Shown here in pieces: positions 12,545 to 25,757 of a DNA stretch of 64,000 bases. The notes under the pieces were generated by a model that saw only the letters and a program-made list of their open reading frames with translations, did no database searches and was not told where the DNA came from. Both the position numbers and the translations under genes were made by a program. The DNA is taken from positions 1,302,001 through 1,366,000 of the forward strand of contig WACJ01000525.1 of assembly GCA_008973525.1 (NCBI GenBank), in the 5' to 3' direction. Numbering within the stretch: the first letter of the stretch is position 1; each line of letters starts with the position of its first letter. This stretch comes from Stenopsyche tienmushanensis. Taxonomy: Eukaryota > Arthropoda > Insecta > Trichoptera > Stenopsychidae.

Positions 12545-12880
12545 ACATAAAAGTTAATAATACATAATTCCAGTCCCCAAAAAAATAAGTGAAGATACTC
12601 GTCTTAACACTCGTACTTTTCACGTTCTCTTCTGACGCAAAACCTGTTGACATTTTTTTAAATATATTTTAGTAATTGTACCATATTTTGCAACCATATT
12701 TCTTGTGCCACTTCAACAGAAAACTTTAGGGAAACATGCGTTTCTCAAAAGGTTGTGCTGGAATAAGTTGATTCTCCGTAATCACTAATAAACTTTAATG
12801 TCCCACGAGAGGGGACACCTGAGTGATATGCTAGAATTACGATGTCCCCTGAGAGGGGACAACGGGTTGCAAAGAGTTAA
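12545..12880 (-). mobile_element. piggyBac-like element, terminal fragment (second copy)
   Basis: Closely similar to 1378-1843, including the paired GTCCC...GGGGAC palindromes (about 12800-12862). It ends in GGGTTGCAAAGAG followed by TTAA at 12877-12880, giving the true terminus of the family. The coding blocks are more decayed than in the first copy and no continuous transposase frame remains. Confidence 0.65.
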
Positions 12881-15130
12881 AAAATAACAACCGAAACAAA
12901 TATCTATGCAGCTACAAAAATAATTCCAAAATGTGAAACATTTTTTCTTAAAATGCTACAAATATTTATGGACCTGCCGGAGTCTATTTTTCGCAAAAGA
13001 TGTTAAAACGCCAAGATTTCATTCCGCAATCATAAAAACGCAGACATTTCGCCTTATCGTTCGCGATAATGTCATTGGCACGGAATGAAAACGTCAATGA
13101 TGAGGCGCTGTTTTGGTCGCGTTGTGTCTGCGTTGAATGAAAGACTCGAGCATTTCTGTTTATATAATTGAGGCCTAGGCGTGTATACGAGCGCTATAAC
13201 TCAATCGAGTGATCATCCATCATCAGAATAACACTTCTAATGATTGTTGATTCGACGTCGTCTGTTCTTTTTGTTCCGAGCCATTTTCCCGAAGACTCAA
13301 TTCAAAGTCGCTCGTTTATTCCGGCGGATCATATTCTGCTTCCATTTGCTCCCGGACAGTCGATCCGTATGAAAATTTGCGAATCCTGAACGAAATGTGC
13401 GCCCCTTATGATATCGCGCTTGGGGCTAGCACCGCCCTATTCGTCCAACCCCAATCCGCCTGCGATGAAATTAATTTAAATTTGATTTTTCAGCGCAGTG
13501 ATTCAAACGCTTATCTAATTTGCTTTGATTAATCAGATACGTTTTGAATTTGTATTTTTTGTATAATTTTGAGATGTAGTGCATCATCATGGAATAATTC
13601 TTCTCGCTGTGGATACAACCACCCTATTAATTTACACCCAAGCTCGTTTACTGTTTCAAATGCTGTAATTGCCGTATCCGAACGGAATGACGTCGTTTTT
13701 TTTTTAGGTTTTCACATCAATCGGTCACACTGAAATTGATGGATGCAGTTGAATATTTTATGATTTTTTTTTGATTTAGACGAATCTTCCCCCCCTTCTA
13801 ATTAACTTTGATGTTGGGCATACGAGCTGTTGCTTGTATTTAAATTACATTTTAGATTGATTAGCAAGATTGTGTCAAATTTCCACTGTTTACTTGACTT
13901 TGACTGGCATAGTCGATTTGTTTGGAGGCATTCTTGCGTGGAGATCAACTTCCTCTAGTTCGTTTGCAACGGGTCGATGAGCACATTCTGCATTTCCAAC
14001 AAAAACAACATTATACCAAAGAAGTGCTCTAAAATTATTTGGATACAATATTTTTGCCGGAACGAACTACGAACGATGTCGTTCGGTGAATTTTGGTTCA
14101 TTTGTAGAATAAAAATTATGGCGGATACTTAATAACGAACGTCGTGTATAGGAGCGTGGAAAAATAATTTATGCATTATTTCCGCTTCCGTTTTGATTTA
14201 TTTGGGGAGGAATTGATCCGTAAATTTGAACGGTCATCAATAGGTTCTGTGGGAACAATACATTTAGGAAACGAATTTAAATGATACAATATCCGGCATT
14301 AAATTTTTAACGAAAATCATTAGGGCGCATACGCACTATCCAAATTAGAATTTGTTCCAATATGTGAATAAATATTTAGGTGGATTTGATTCGAGTGTAC
14401 CGCGGAGCGAGAAGCTCAATCGTCGGTCGATTAAACTCTTGAGTACTTGTGATTTGTTGCCAGTTTTGCGCCATCTCGGTCGTCTGCTGTGCTCAGCTTT
14501 TCGTCTTCCGCTCGTTAAAAGTTTTATTGCCGAGATGATGTTAACGATCCAGTTTTATTATTGTTAACCCGAGCTCATTGTTTGTGTTTGTGTTCTACCA
14601 TCTAATTATACATTTATATTTCTAGTCGAAACCAAACAAACTCCACTGCGGTATCTTCGTATTGCAAAGCGTTCCACCAAATCTTGTACCAATTAGCGAA
14701 AGCTATTCCGTTTTAGGATTGACATACTAATTTTTAGCATGTTTCATAAATGATTGTCACCAAAATTCGTTGTTGGTTTTGCATTTATACAATCGGTTCG
14801 GTTACGGTTTTCGTTCCAGGAAAAATAACGGTTTTATCGGTTTTCGGTAGTGAAATCCTTCAGAATGCTTTGCAATGTCTACTTTTTAGCGAATAAACAG
14901 TTTATTGTTTAAAATAATGCACAACATGACTTTAGAAAAATAATTAGACAATCAAACATATATTTTCAGTTTAATGTGCATTATAAACAGGACATAAATA
15001 TAAAATAAACAGGAGAACGCTGCGGCAGTGTTTACTTCATACACAAATAAATCAACCATGTTTTTCTTTTCTCAATTGCAGATGCAAAATTTAGTTGCAT
15101 CTTTGCAAAATTGTATCTGGCATATCTTTT
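12881..15130. other. Single-copy stretch, no gene recognised
   Basis: AT-rich with short frames only. A stretch at 14790-14850 is rich in GGTTACGGTTTTCGTT-like words and resembles in reverse complement a short piece near 55580-55620 (ACCGAAACCATAACC). That may be a further decayed repeat family that I cannot classify. Confidence 0.4.
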
Positions 15131-15366
15131 CCTTCTTGAAAAAATTTGTGATAGTACGTACAATGTACGAAAGAGTATCTTGCGTACATCGTAAGATCGT
15201 ATAGATTGTTAAACACTCAAATTTTTCGAATAATAATAATGTGTGAATGATATAATGAATCAATTTCAAGTGTATTGTTTATGTTTACTTGAATAAATTA
15301 CCGAATATTGTGTGCTATCGACATTTGTTTATGTACAAGCTTCATACACGCTGCGACGGTCTTGAC
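15130..15366 (+). mobile_element. TTAA miniature element, family B, interrupted by hAT copy H2
   Basis: The family B core runs up to CACGCTGCGACGGTCTTGAC and stops exactly where the hAT terminus TAGGGAGTCCAATCCC begins (15367). The remaining B sequence expected after GGTCCTGAC is not found on the far side, so the junction is later rearranged or deleted. Confidence 0.7.
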
Positions 15367-15950
15367 TAGGGAGTCCAATCCCGGGATCCCGGACGGTTTT
15401 AGGTACTTATGAATCCCGGGATTAGTAAACGTAATCCCGAAAAATTCAGGATTGAAATTTTTATCTGATAGAAATCGTATACCTGACTAGCACGTTGAAG
15501 GCTACTGAATTGTGACATTCTTGCCGAAATTTGAACGTTTGGAAACAGTGGCGTAACTACTAATCGGTGAGCTTAGGCGACACCCAGAGGCAGTAACTGT
15601 CTAATTTATGTATACATATATACAGTACATATATGTTATTCAAATTGTTACATTAACGTTTCCCTACCGGTGATGTATTTACTACACCTCGACTCTAATA
15701 ATGGGAATATCGATATGAAATATAATAGATACGGGGTTCAGAATTTTTTCATTCCTACGTAATATAATTACGAATCACATCAAAGTATTATTGTATGTAA
15801 GTATTCATCTGCAGCGGTGAAAATAAATAATTTGTCGGAAAATCGGGAATTTGCGAGTTTTAGTCTGTGTCTCAGCAGAAATGAATTTTATCAGTCACAT
15901 TGATGATGTTATACGAAAATTGGGGCTCACGCGGTCATCAACTCGAACTT
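15367..15950. mobile_element. hAT element, right end lost (copy H2)
   Basis: It starts with the hAT terminus TAGGGAGTCCAATCCC plus CCCGGGATCCCGG subterminal motifs and shares the interior with H1. It runs into the antisense transposase piece (TTATACGAAAATTGGGGCTC) and then breaks off at about 15950 before the opposite terminus. Confidence 0.8.
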
Positions 15951-15964
15951 TTTTTGAAAATTAT

Positions 15965-16240
15965 TTGAGTTGGATGATCGCGTATTTGCGAGCGAATTCC
16001 AGTAATTCATAAAGAGCACTCTTGTACTTTGAGCTCGGAGAGAGACAGATACAAATTTGAGAGAGACAAATTTATCGACTAATAATATGTGAATGATATA
16101 ACGAATCGATTTCAATTGTATTTTTTATGTTTACTTGAAGAAATTATCGAATATTGTGTGCTATCGAGAGTGTTTATTTATTTATGTACAAGCTTCATAC
16201 ACGCTGCGATGATTCTCATAGATAAATGGATAGTGTTGGA
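15965..16240 (+). mobile_element. TTAA miniature element, family B (partial)
   Basis: GATCGCGTATTTGCGAGCGAATTCCAG, the family B 5' part, is followed by the full core to CACGCTGCGATGATTCTCATAGATAA. Similarity then fades before the CAAAGGGTTAA terminus. Confidence 0.7.
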
Positions 16241-19175
16241 TGTTAGCCTGCTTCGCATCCGGCTTTGACAAAACTTTGTGCTGATAGCGTTTCCGTGGAG
16301 ATACAAACGATGCACATTAAAGCATTCAAGGAGGAAAAGCTACCCTCGAAAGAATGCATGTTTATTGCTTTCGTCTTGATGTATCACATCTCCGTTATCG
16401 GACGTTAGCAAGAGTTTGAATTAAGATAATTACTATACTAACATTTACTTTATTTGTAACTTTAATTGTCCATATTTGAATTACATAAGAGCAGTGAATG
16501 TTTTTTTTAAGCGATTCGATAACTGATATCTATTCTTAATTCATATTTGCAGCTGTTGCAAGACTGCGTATTGTGCATTGATTCTATCAGTACTTTGTAA
16601 AATTGTTTTCTGAGATGCACTCTGCGATGAGTAGTTATATCCAAACGAGGCTAACACAAACAACTAGGATAGTAACCACATTCTTTCGTGCAGACGATCC
16701 TCAGGAATTCCAACATAAGACAATACTTGCTCATTACATAAATATTGATATGTAATGATATTAAAAGATCTTCGTTATGAGGAAACGTGTATCAATTTGG
16801 CTGTTAGTAATCACGCGATATCTTCTCGTATCGAATAATCAGTATGTAGTTTTATGGATGTTACGGAATTGCCATAAATCAGGATTGTTTTCATGGAAAC
16901 TTCTCGGTGATGAAATATAAAGGGAATATTAGTGTTTCCGCCAAAGCATCTAAATGCATTCGCTTCCCTGTTAACTGGGCGGTCCGCTGTCAGCGTAAAT
17001 TAGCCCGGGCTCCCGGCTTCATGCCTTCGCCCCATACCCCATATCCCGCTCTTGGCATTCGATAACTGGGCCAGCTCGTTATGCGGCACACTTTATTAAT
17101 CCCTCCCTGTCCAGACGTGACTTGGCTTTTTTTCACCTGCAGTAATAACAGTCGCTTCCTTCGTATTTGCCAACAATCGACCGTTTTGATTATCGGAGAT
17201 TTCTAAGCCGTCTTCGTCGTATGCGAAGGACGCCATATGTCGAGCGTATCGGTCGATATTGAATGTCGCCACAAAGGACACTTTTACCTGGACATTTTGG
17301 TTGTCGATGCGAGAATATTGAATTACTGGGACACCGGACACCGGCAGCATATGTTGCCTTTCTGTGTGTGAAATCTAATACCACATTCGCCCTCGCTCTC
17401 GTGGACAAGGCAAACACTGCGGTTTCATGTCGGGTGCAGGTTGAAATTCAATTTTCGAGCAATGTTCCAAAATTCCGAAGTAGCTCATTGTTTACCTGGT
17501 CTTCGTGAGATTGTAACGTAATATTTATCGTGGATTTTTTTTTCGCTCCTGGGCACAAAACGGTAGCCAGGTTCCAGCGTCCTTTTCTTTTTGGCTTAGG
17601 ACGATTATCGAGCTGAAATCTCTATATAGGGCTCGCCTTATTAATTGGGATGTATTTTATTGGGATGCGTTCTGAGAAAAATCGGCAGACGGTCCTCGCA
17701 GGACGCGGTCATTTTTTTCTCGTTCGATTTTTGCGACTGTGCCATTAAGGGACTTATTGCCAATTAAATTCGACGCTAACGAGATCCGAATGTGTTTGAA
17801 CAGCGTTTAAATTATCTCCGAACACTTCATCGGTTTCGCTCTCCTGTCGAGTGTTGTGTAAATTCGCTGTGTGTAATCAGCGTCTTGTGAATGCGACTCG
17901 GCTAATGACAAATTAATTCGCATCCTGCCGTTGACACCCCGAAGGGTTCGCGTGTTTGCCTGTTTGCACTTCCTGGCAAACACACCCACCCGTTCCTATA
18001 CCCCAGTTTCGATTATGAGCCATTATTCCCGCTCGAATTCGTCAAGTCTTCGCTTCGATAACATCTAGCGCCATATGGCGATGTAGAATTGTGGACAGAC
18101 TACATCCGAAATCATGCTCAGGTGTATCGACCACATCGTTGTGCGTCGTTACAATGAGAGTTACAAGTGCGCCATCCGAAATCAAATTTATGAACATTCC
18201 ATATGGTCGATCCTGCGCTCGGAATGGCTTCGAGGATCGACTTTTTTGCGTTTTTCTACATTTTTCTTTTATTTTTTACGGCGATCGCATGCTTATTTAT
18301 TGGCATAGTGTAAATATTTAAGCTCAAAATATTTGGTAGTTAAGATTCGCGCATAAAACGTTCAACCATAACAATTTGCGTTGCATGTGTCATTGAGCAG
18401 TGTTCGCTGTATGGCGAATTTTTTATCGCGCCGCAATAAAATTCTACATTAAATCTCGATATTTTTACAGACATTTATTGACGATTTACTCAAAAATATG
18501 TATAATCAAAATAAATTTTATAGTATGATTTTTTATCGTTCTCTTCACTACAAAATCTGCGCATTATATATTAGTACGAGAAGCAGCGACCGAAAATTTG
18601 CACCCATTTCTACAAAGTTAATTTTGTTTCAGTTAATGTTTATATAATGTAAATCAGAAAAGTTACAGTCTACAAGTAGTTTACGTTAATTATTTTTAAA
18701 TAAACGTTGTCTACTTTCGATACAAGTTGGCTAGGGCTTCTATAGACGTGGCTAAAGTTATAAGCAGCTACAACATATTTTCAGCCTTGTAGGTATAAGA
18801 CATTTGTATGAAATTTATTAACAACTATGCCAACCATTGTCGCGTGTAATTCATTCGACGCTATAGAAATATTGGCGTCAAATGTGAAGGATGTGGCATG
18901 TGTTGATTCTAAGAACGCAATTTGCATAAGTTTTTTAAAAAGTCAACGAGTTTATCGGTGGTTACAAGGATATTCCACAACAAAGACTGTATTATAAAAC
19001 AATTCAACAATCTTCATAGTATTCAGTCCAATTCTTTAATTAACACCTTATAGACCACAAAAATACAATAAAACTTCCACGTAGGACCACACTTTTTTTT
19101 TTTTAACAAAATGCGCACTTTTTAACATACTCTAGTAAAATGATCATATATTTATTTTTAACAATTGGATTAATT
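16241..19175. other. Long single-copy stretch, GC-richer at 16.97-18.06 kb
   Basis: Mutually antisense short frames cover 17096-17508. None shows a domain. No repeat family copy was seen. The higher-GC part contrasts with the AT-rich repeats and could be conserved noncoding DNA, but the sequence alone does not show that. Confidence 0.45.
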
Positions 19176-19335
19176 TCGGGAGGGATCCCGGGACTGAGAT
19201 TTTCAATAGTTTAAGAAATTACATTGATAAATTTGATTATAAATTACTAATAAATCCCATTATCAGAGTCGAGGTGTAGTAAATACATCACCGGTAGGGA
19301 ATGGTTAATATAATAATTTTATATACGTCCGTAAG
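19176..19335. mobile_element. hAT fragment hosting a second hAT copy (H4)
   Basis: GGGATCCCGGGACTGAGATTTTC and the AGAGTCGAGGTGTAGTAAATACATCACC block are family-typical, joined by an internal deletion. The fragment ends at the terminus of H3 (TAGGGAAACCAATCCC at 19336). Confidence 0.7.
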
Positions 19336-20342
19336 TAGGGAAACCAATCCCGAGCCAAAATTTCGATCCCGGGATTTCGGGATTTCATTAGACAATCCCG
19401 GGACCAGTCCCGGGATCCCGGTATTGGGATTTTCAATATTTTAAGAAATTACCTTGATGAATTTGATCAAAAATTACTAGTCCATTTGTTCAATATAAAA
19501 AATCACTCGAAGGCCAAAGAATTTTATTTATTTAAAAAAAGATAAAAATACAATTCAAAAATAGATAAATAAAACACTAAAAAATTCAAATATTATTTTG
19601 AAAATATGCCCGAAGTAACATTAACATTAAACATTAGTGTTTCGTCATTTAGTCTGGATCTGATTTTGGAAGTCAGATAACTTGCTGCTGAAAATGCACG
19701 CTCAGCTTCCACACTCATTGGAGGTATCGTCATCAGATATTTAAATGCTAGTTCGAGTTGATGATCGCGTGAGCCCTCATTTTCGTATAACACCATCAAT
19801 GTGACTGATAAAATTCTTTTCTGCTGAGACACGGACTAAAAATCGCAAAATTCCCGATTTCCCGACAAATTATTTATTTCCGTCGCTGCAAATGAATATT
19901 TATATACTATAATACTTTGATGTGATTCGTAATTATATTACGTAAAAATACAAAAATTCTGAAGCCCGTATCTATTATATTTCATATCGATATTCCCACT
20001 ATTAGAGTCGAGGTGTAGTAAATACATCACCGGTAGGGAAATGTTACTATAACAATTTTAAAAACATAAATGTACGCTATATATGTATACATAGATTAGA
20101 CAGTCACTGCTTCTATGCGTCGCCTAAATTCGCCAATTAGTAATTACGCCACTGTTTCCAAGCGTCCAAATTTCGTCGGGAATGTCTCGATTTAGTAGCC
20201 TTCATCGTGTTGGTGAGGTGTACGATTTATGTTAGATAAAAATTTCAATCCCGGGATTTTCGGGATTACGTTTTCTAATCCCGGGATTCTTAAGTACCTA
20301 AAACTGTCCGGGATCCGGGATCCCGGGATTGGATTCCCTAGC
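19336..20342 (-). mobile_element. hAT element carrying a transposase remnant (copy H3)
   Basis: About 1 kb, bounded by TAGGGAAACCAATCCC and GGGATTGGATTCCCTA, with the CCCGGGATCCCGG subterminal motifs at both ends. Flanking octamers (TCCGTAAG and GCCACATC) do not match, so the duplication is lost or a flank is rearranged. This is the best guide to the family's coding region. Confidence 0.85.
19593..19832 (-). pseudogene. hAT transposase C-terminal dimerisation domain
   Basis: The frame includes LAFKYLMTIPPMSVEAERAF and AASYLTSKIRSRLNDETL. This is the strongly conserved hAT C-terminal signature (PPxSxxxERxFS...KxRxRL), the Dimer_Tnp_hAT region that mediates transposase multimerisation and ends the catalytic fold. 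After NDETL the frame departs from the family (LMFNVNV...), whereas the copy at 31048-31215 keeps the expected LDALLRAYF. A small indel has therefore shifted the end. The RNase H-like catalytic parts and BED zinc finger are absent. It sits inside hAT copy H3 and is antisense to the window's + strand. Confidence 0.88.
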
Positions 20343-22194
20343 CACATCTATTTGAAGTAATACGTTCAATGGTCTGATCCTTTGATGCGGCCATGATAGT
20401 GTTAAAGTATTAAACACAATATTGAGTGAAAAATAAAATAATCGAAATTCGACGCATTCTTATTTCGATCGATCAGTCAAAATAAAGAGAAAAAATACCA
20501 TTTGTAACATGGAGCAGTGTGCGACCATTAGAAATCGAGGACCTTTTCCGACTTTGATTTAGGTTTTAATACTCAACAAGCGGTCTAAATATATAGTGTA
20601 TTTAGGATTGCGCCAAACGAGACTCGAGTATAGTCGATTAGTCCTAGATAAACTTTTCTCAGCATTTTGTAATTTATCAGGGTATCCGGTCAATTTACAA
20701 AGAGCGTACATATTTGCTCGGGGTACCGCGTGTAATTAATGCTATCCAAATAATAAACGACTTCGGTCCGTCCGTGAGGTTATTTTCATACCGGAAGGAA
20801 GAGTTTTCGGAGAGTTATTGCATGTATAATTTCGAATCCCCCGGGTAATTTATTAGCAGGAAGTGCCGACCGTGTCACAAGTATGAATGTCTCTTAACTT
20901 TGCACTTAACTCTTCGTACACAAGGTATGTGACCTGAATCACCTTTCGCCGGGGCGAAGCTACCCGCTTTGACGCAGGGTTGCTTAACCTTCGGCATTCG
21001 GAGCTGATTTCTCACGCCGTGAATTTGCTTCGAAAAATAAACCTTTTGACAGTAGCATTCAGTGAATCATCTCGCATGTTTTAAATATTACAAAGGCCAT
21101 AGTCGAATCCCACGATTTTCGTTGTGCGCCGAACGGACAAAGGACGTTGGGTTGTAAATAAAGATTTTAGCCGGTGGGGTTTGCGCTCTCTGATAGCCAC
21201 CCTCTACCTGAGGCACTCGTGCCAAACTAGCTGGGGTTCCAAAACCAATTAAGTTTTTGCACTTGCTCACAGACCTGAAAGGATTTGCCTCGACGTAATC
21301 TCCTCGCCCGTTTCCTCGTTACGCAGTCAATTGTATGGAGTCGAACTTATCATGAAGTTGTGTAAAGTTTATGATCCTTGCGGTTATAAATGCGGTCCTC
21401 GTTAAACCGGCCATAATCCGCAGTAGCTCGCGACTATCGAAAGATCTATGATTTACGAATGGAGCGAATCGAGCCGAGGCGAAATCGAAGACGCCGTATG
21501 ACGTCGAAACTTCCAGTTGTACCAGAAATAGAGCAGATTTTTCACGAAGGATAAATTATTCAAAAAAATGAAGCCGACTAGGCGTACAATTTGTTTATTT
21601 AAGCTGGGCGAAAGCAAATGTTTGGACCGGTATAATGAATTGAGTCGTTATTTTTTGCGTAAAACGTAAATAGCATCAATTATTAACATTGGCTTCTGTT
21701 TATTCTTCTTTATTTATATAATAAACCACGCAAAAATGTCGGACGAGAAGCAAACGCCGCTGCAGACGTGCTTCTTCGTTCCGAGCGCAACTTAAATTCA
21801 ATTGAAGCAAAAAATCATATTATATTCCATGCTGACGAATCTTCGCGCTTTTACGCCCTATAAATAAATAAGTATTATAACAAGCCTTGACGAATATCAC
21901 AAGAAAAACGCTTCGCCCTTATGAAATATTGATCATTTTGCTAGCGTCAGGGCTGTCTTTGGTGGTGACATTTTCTTGTATTATTGAAACATCATTGTCG
22001 AGGAAAATCGTGAAAATTTTCATAGAAGAACAAGACATACATATATTTTTTCTGCATTGTGTAAAATTGTAGCATATTTAATCAGGCATTTAATTATTGA
22101 GAGTTGAGTCTTATTTGGAGAATTAATTGAGTTTATAAATTTTTATTTATCGATTGGTGTTTCGCTTTATCATTCAACCTATATGGCAGGATGA
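20343..22194. other. Single-copy stretch, no gene recognised
   Basis: A block at about 20368-20405 (TTCAATGGTCTGATCCTTTGATG...) recurs at about 26036-26075, each time a short way beyond a hAT copy. GC is higher at 20.6-21.5 kb. Short frames only. Confidence 0.45.
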
Positions 22195-22520
22195 TCGCGT
22201 ATTTGCGAGCGAATTCCAGTGATTCGAAAAGAGCACTCTTGTATGCTGAACTAGGAGAGAGGCAGATACAAATTTGAGAGAGACAATTATAACAATTTAC
22301 ATCTGAATTCGGGTATAATAGAGCGCATTGTGAAGGTGATTCATAGAAATGTGTATTTAAGCATTTTTTTGACTCTTACTATAAAGCTTTGTTTCATATT
22401 CGGACTGTGGTTTGTTTTAGTAGTTAATATTTTCAACTGAAAGCAGGTTTATCCTTATTTCCTGGTCTTACAAATGTAAACTTCCCATCTCAAATTTTGA
22501 TCATACAGTTATGTAGTTGC
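22195..22520. repeat. Repeat E, first copy
   Basis: After a family-B-like start (GATCGCGTATTTGCGAGCG) comes about 230 bp beginning ATTATAACAATTTACATCT. The same block lies at 27615-27880. In both places it leads into a family B element at the same point, so the two loci share a compound unit. Confidence 0.7.
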
Positions 22521-22941
22521 TTAACCCCTTAAAGAGGTAAGACGCGGAGTTGTGTCCGAATTCTAGTAATTCAGAAAGAGCATTCTTACACGTTGAGCTC
22601 GGAGACAGACAGAGACTGAGAGTTTCTTGCGCGTTGAATTTGGAGTTGAATTTGAAGTTGGAATTGTACGATTTTATAGATTGTTAACCCAAATTTATCA
22701 ACCAGTAATGATTTGTGAATGATATAATGAATCGATTTCAATTATATTGTTTATGTTTACTTGAATAAATGACCGAATATTGTGTGCTATCGACAGTTTT
22801 TATTTATTTATGTACAATCTTCATACACGCTGCGACGGTCCTGACAGATAAGTGTATTTATATGTATGATAAGCGGCGACATTCGAATATAGCATCTAAG
22901 TTTATGATGATTTAAAATTAGCTCACTGCTCAAAGGATTAA
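22521..22941 (+). mobile_element. TTAA miniature element, family B, full length
   Basis: Flanked by TTAA at 22521-22524 and 22938-22941, giving 413 bp between. The 3' end CTCACTGCTCAAAGGA is the family terminus. The interior has GAATTCTAGTAATTCAGAAAGAGCA, then the core with TATTGTGTGCTATCGACAG. TTAA duplication and the CCCTTTG-like end tie it to piggyBac mobilisation (inference). No coding. Confidence 0.8.
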
Positions 22942-25757
22942 GAACAATAGAGTCAATAGAAATATCGATCGCTGCTAGTTCAATTTATGCAATTTTTCGC
23001 TTACATAAACAATTTTAAATGCCATTTTTTATTGTCAATTACGTGTAGAAATTCAATATGTGGCTCTCAGATGAAAACGTAATGTGTTATCGCATTTCAA
23101 TATTGATCCTTGCAATCGGAGCTTGAACTATTCAATTACGCGATTGTGGCAAAAATGTTGAATTTCGCTAACTACTGTCTCATCGCCGAGATAAGATGTT
23201 AACGAGCAGCCTTATTGTATATCTGGGATATTTTTGGGTTATCTCGAGTTAGCGGGGCCTCGAATGAAGTTCGAAGGAAACTTTCTCCATCCGAGGACGA
23301 GAATCTATCTTATGCCTCCGCGCGATTTTATCTCCTCGTTTCTCCCCGCCGGCACGAAATAAATTGGGAACCTCCACATTCAAATGTAGGGCGAGCGTCG
23401 TATTTGTTTTATCGATTCGGAGATCAGTTCGCCGCGGTCATGCAAATCTAAACACGAGCAGGTAGAATAGCATGTAGCACGTTCCTCGGCCAGGATCGCC
23501 GATGTTGAAAGAGGACAAAAGGCCGAGGAGTCTCGTAACTCACCCTGTTCGCATTAACCGACGTAACAAAAGTCCCTGCGGGACACCGCAGGACGACAAA
23601 GGTGCACATTTTTCTATTCACGAGCGGAGCCGGTGCTTTCGGTGACCCACCCGGCCAGAATTAAAAATCGTGGAAAAAGAATAACGGCATGGGTAGAACG
23701 GGAATATGTTTCAATAGGTCAATATTGTACCATGTTTTATTTCAGCGGCGCAGTTTATATTTCGATATAAGATAAACGGGAGATGCACAAATTCGCATTT
23801 CGAAAGTTGGTCGCGCGAGTCGGATTTGCATTCGCGGGCGCGGAATATTTCGCGTCCTAAATGAACCCGGCCGAAAGAGCCGATGACCACTTTTTATTTG
23901 CGCCAATTAGCTACCGATTGGCGCTTTAAATTCTGTCGGATTGAATTGTCAACGTCGGTCGGAAAAAAAGAATTGCCTCCTCTTTGACATGCCCATCAGA
24001 TTCCATTTCGACGTAGATCTCCGTTGAAGATTTCGAAGAATGCATCCGCTGTCGCTTCACCCAAATCCGGTGACACGTTCACCCACATTGCTTATGCTTC
24101 TGTTCCAGTGTGCCGCTTTTGACGGACATTTCGCCAGGGCACTTAAGTCCCTTCGAACGATTCCCTGCATTTTACGAGTTGCGTGTTCGCTATTGTTGCA
24201 TTCCTGTCCGGAGTTCCGAAGTTCTTCGCGGAAATCGAAAATCGAATGAATGGAATTCATTCGTCACCTCCTGGATACGTTTTGCTTTTTATTTGATGCC
24301 ATACGTCAGTGTCTCTCAACCGATCGACTTGGCGGACCATTTAGAAGGCATGTCATGTCTTTGCGTCCTTCAAAGATCCGAGTGAAGATTTGTTTCTAAC
24401 GATTTTTACTTAAATATTGCTGCCCTTTTCGAACCTGCCATATTTTGCATTTATGCTTTCGACATAAGATGTCTCAGATTACACTCTTCCTATCTTACAA
24501 ATAAAGCTCCAGACTATGTATTTTATGTGTATTTTGCTACAAATCTTTATAATTTGTTATTTTGTTCGTTAAAATCCTCATAATCTTTGTTATTCAGCTG
24601 ATAGAACATTCAAGAAGTCGTTAAGATCAACTTTTAAATATTTACTCAGCCAACATTTTAAAGAATTGTAATTTTTATAGCGATGAATCAGCTGTTGATT
24701 ACATATCAGGATTAGGTGCAAATGTACCATACATTCAGTTTATTGCTTGCATATTGCTAGCATTCTTCTTCAGGTGCTTACATCAATATACAATCTCGGT
24801 TTTTGTTCTAAAAACATATGATTTTTTATTAGTTAATAAGTGAAAGACAACGAATGTTGATGGTTCTATACTCTCGCAAGCAATGTGTTAATTGCGTTAT
24901 TTTGTTTCATGCAATAAAATGGAATCCAATATTTAAAACATGTGGAATAGACTTTTGGGAACTCCTCATCCACCAACGTTGATCATCACATCTGGCTTCG
25001 CAGCGGGGTCGTAAATTCATGCGACACTCATAACACACGAATCATCCTCGAATTTCCGTCTCTCGGATCCCCGATAAGGGATCCTGATTTATTGCCCAAA
25101 ATTGAAATATCCTTATCTCGGTGCAACAGGCTCGTCGTAAATCACCGAGCCCCGTAGATAGCGGGCGCCCTTCTCTCCTCTGCCCTGGGCATTAGCGAAA
25201 TGCGATACGGAAATGGTTCTAGCCGGCACGATAAGGCACCACAATCTAGCATCCACTTAGCGTCTTCCCAGAGATTGGAATCGAAACGTATATGTATATT
25301 TGCCTGGGGATGTTTGTGCCACTACTCGACCCGACGCAAGACACAAAACAGATCTCCGCAATACGTTTTCGGACCGATGGAAAAAAATCGCCGAAGAAAC
25401 GCTCGCTCATTCTGGGGCAAAACCGCATCAATTTAGCAAAAGTGCTTTTTAGCCCGACGTTGAGATATCTTCTTCGATCATGCGATAAATTGATCCCTCG
25501 CGTTGTTGAGAATCGTTAATGCGGCCAATTTATGCTACTCCTGTATTCTATGTCGTAATTTCGAACGATGTCAAATAAAACAATCCTGAAATTGTGGGAT
25601 AGTAGGGATAATGGTGCCATTGATGTTGATCGTAAATCGTAATCATAGTGCAGATTTATTTAACATATTGAGATGGAAAATCAAAAGCGAGAACTTCAGG
25701 GATGTGATTTATCTCATTGCGTTCGTCTTGCTTCCACGTCTATTTTTTTAGTATATA
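22942..25757. other. Long single-copy stretch with GC-richer blocks
   Basis: Blocks at 23.2-24.4 and 25.0-25.5 kb are GC-richer and hold several overlapping short frames on both strands, none with a recognisable motif. CTTCTTCAG/GTGCTT near 24775 resembles a 3' splice signal but lacks a good donor. Confidence 0.45.

Noticed and set aside
22545..22560. GAG/GTAAGACG donor-like sequence
   Set aside because: It lies in the terminus of a TTAA element, and the upstream sequence lacks a pyrimidine tract.
24760..24785. CTTCTTCAG/GTGCTT fused splice-like site
   Set aside because: Good acceptor but GTGCTT is a poor donor.
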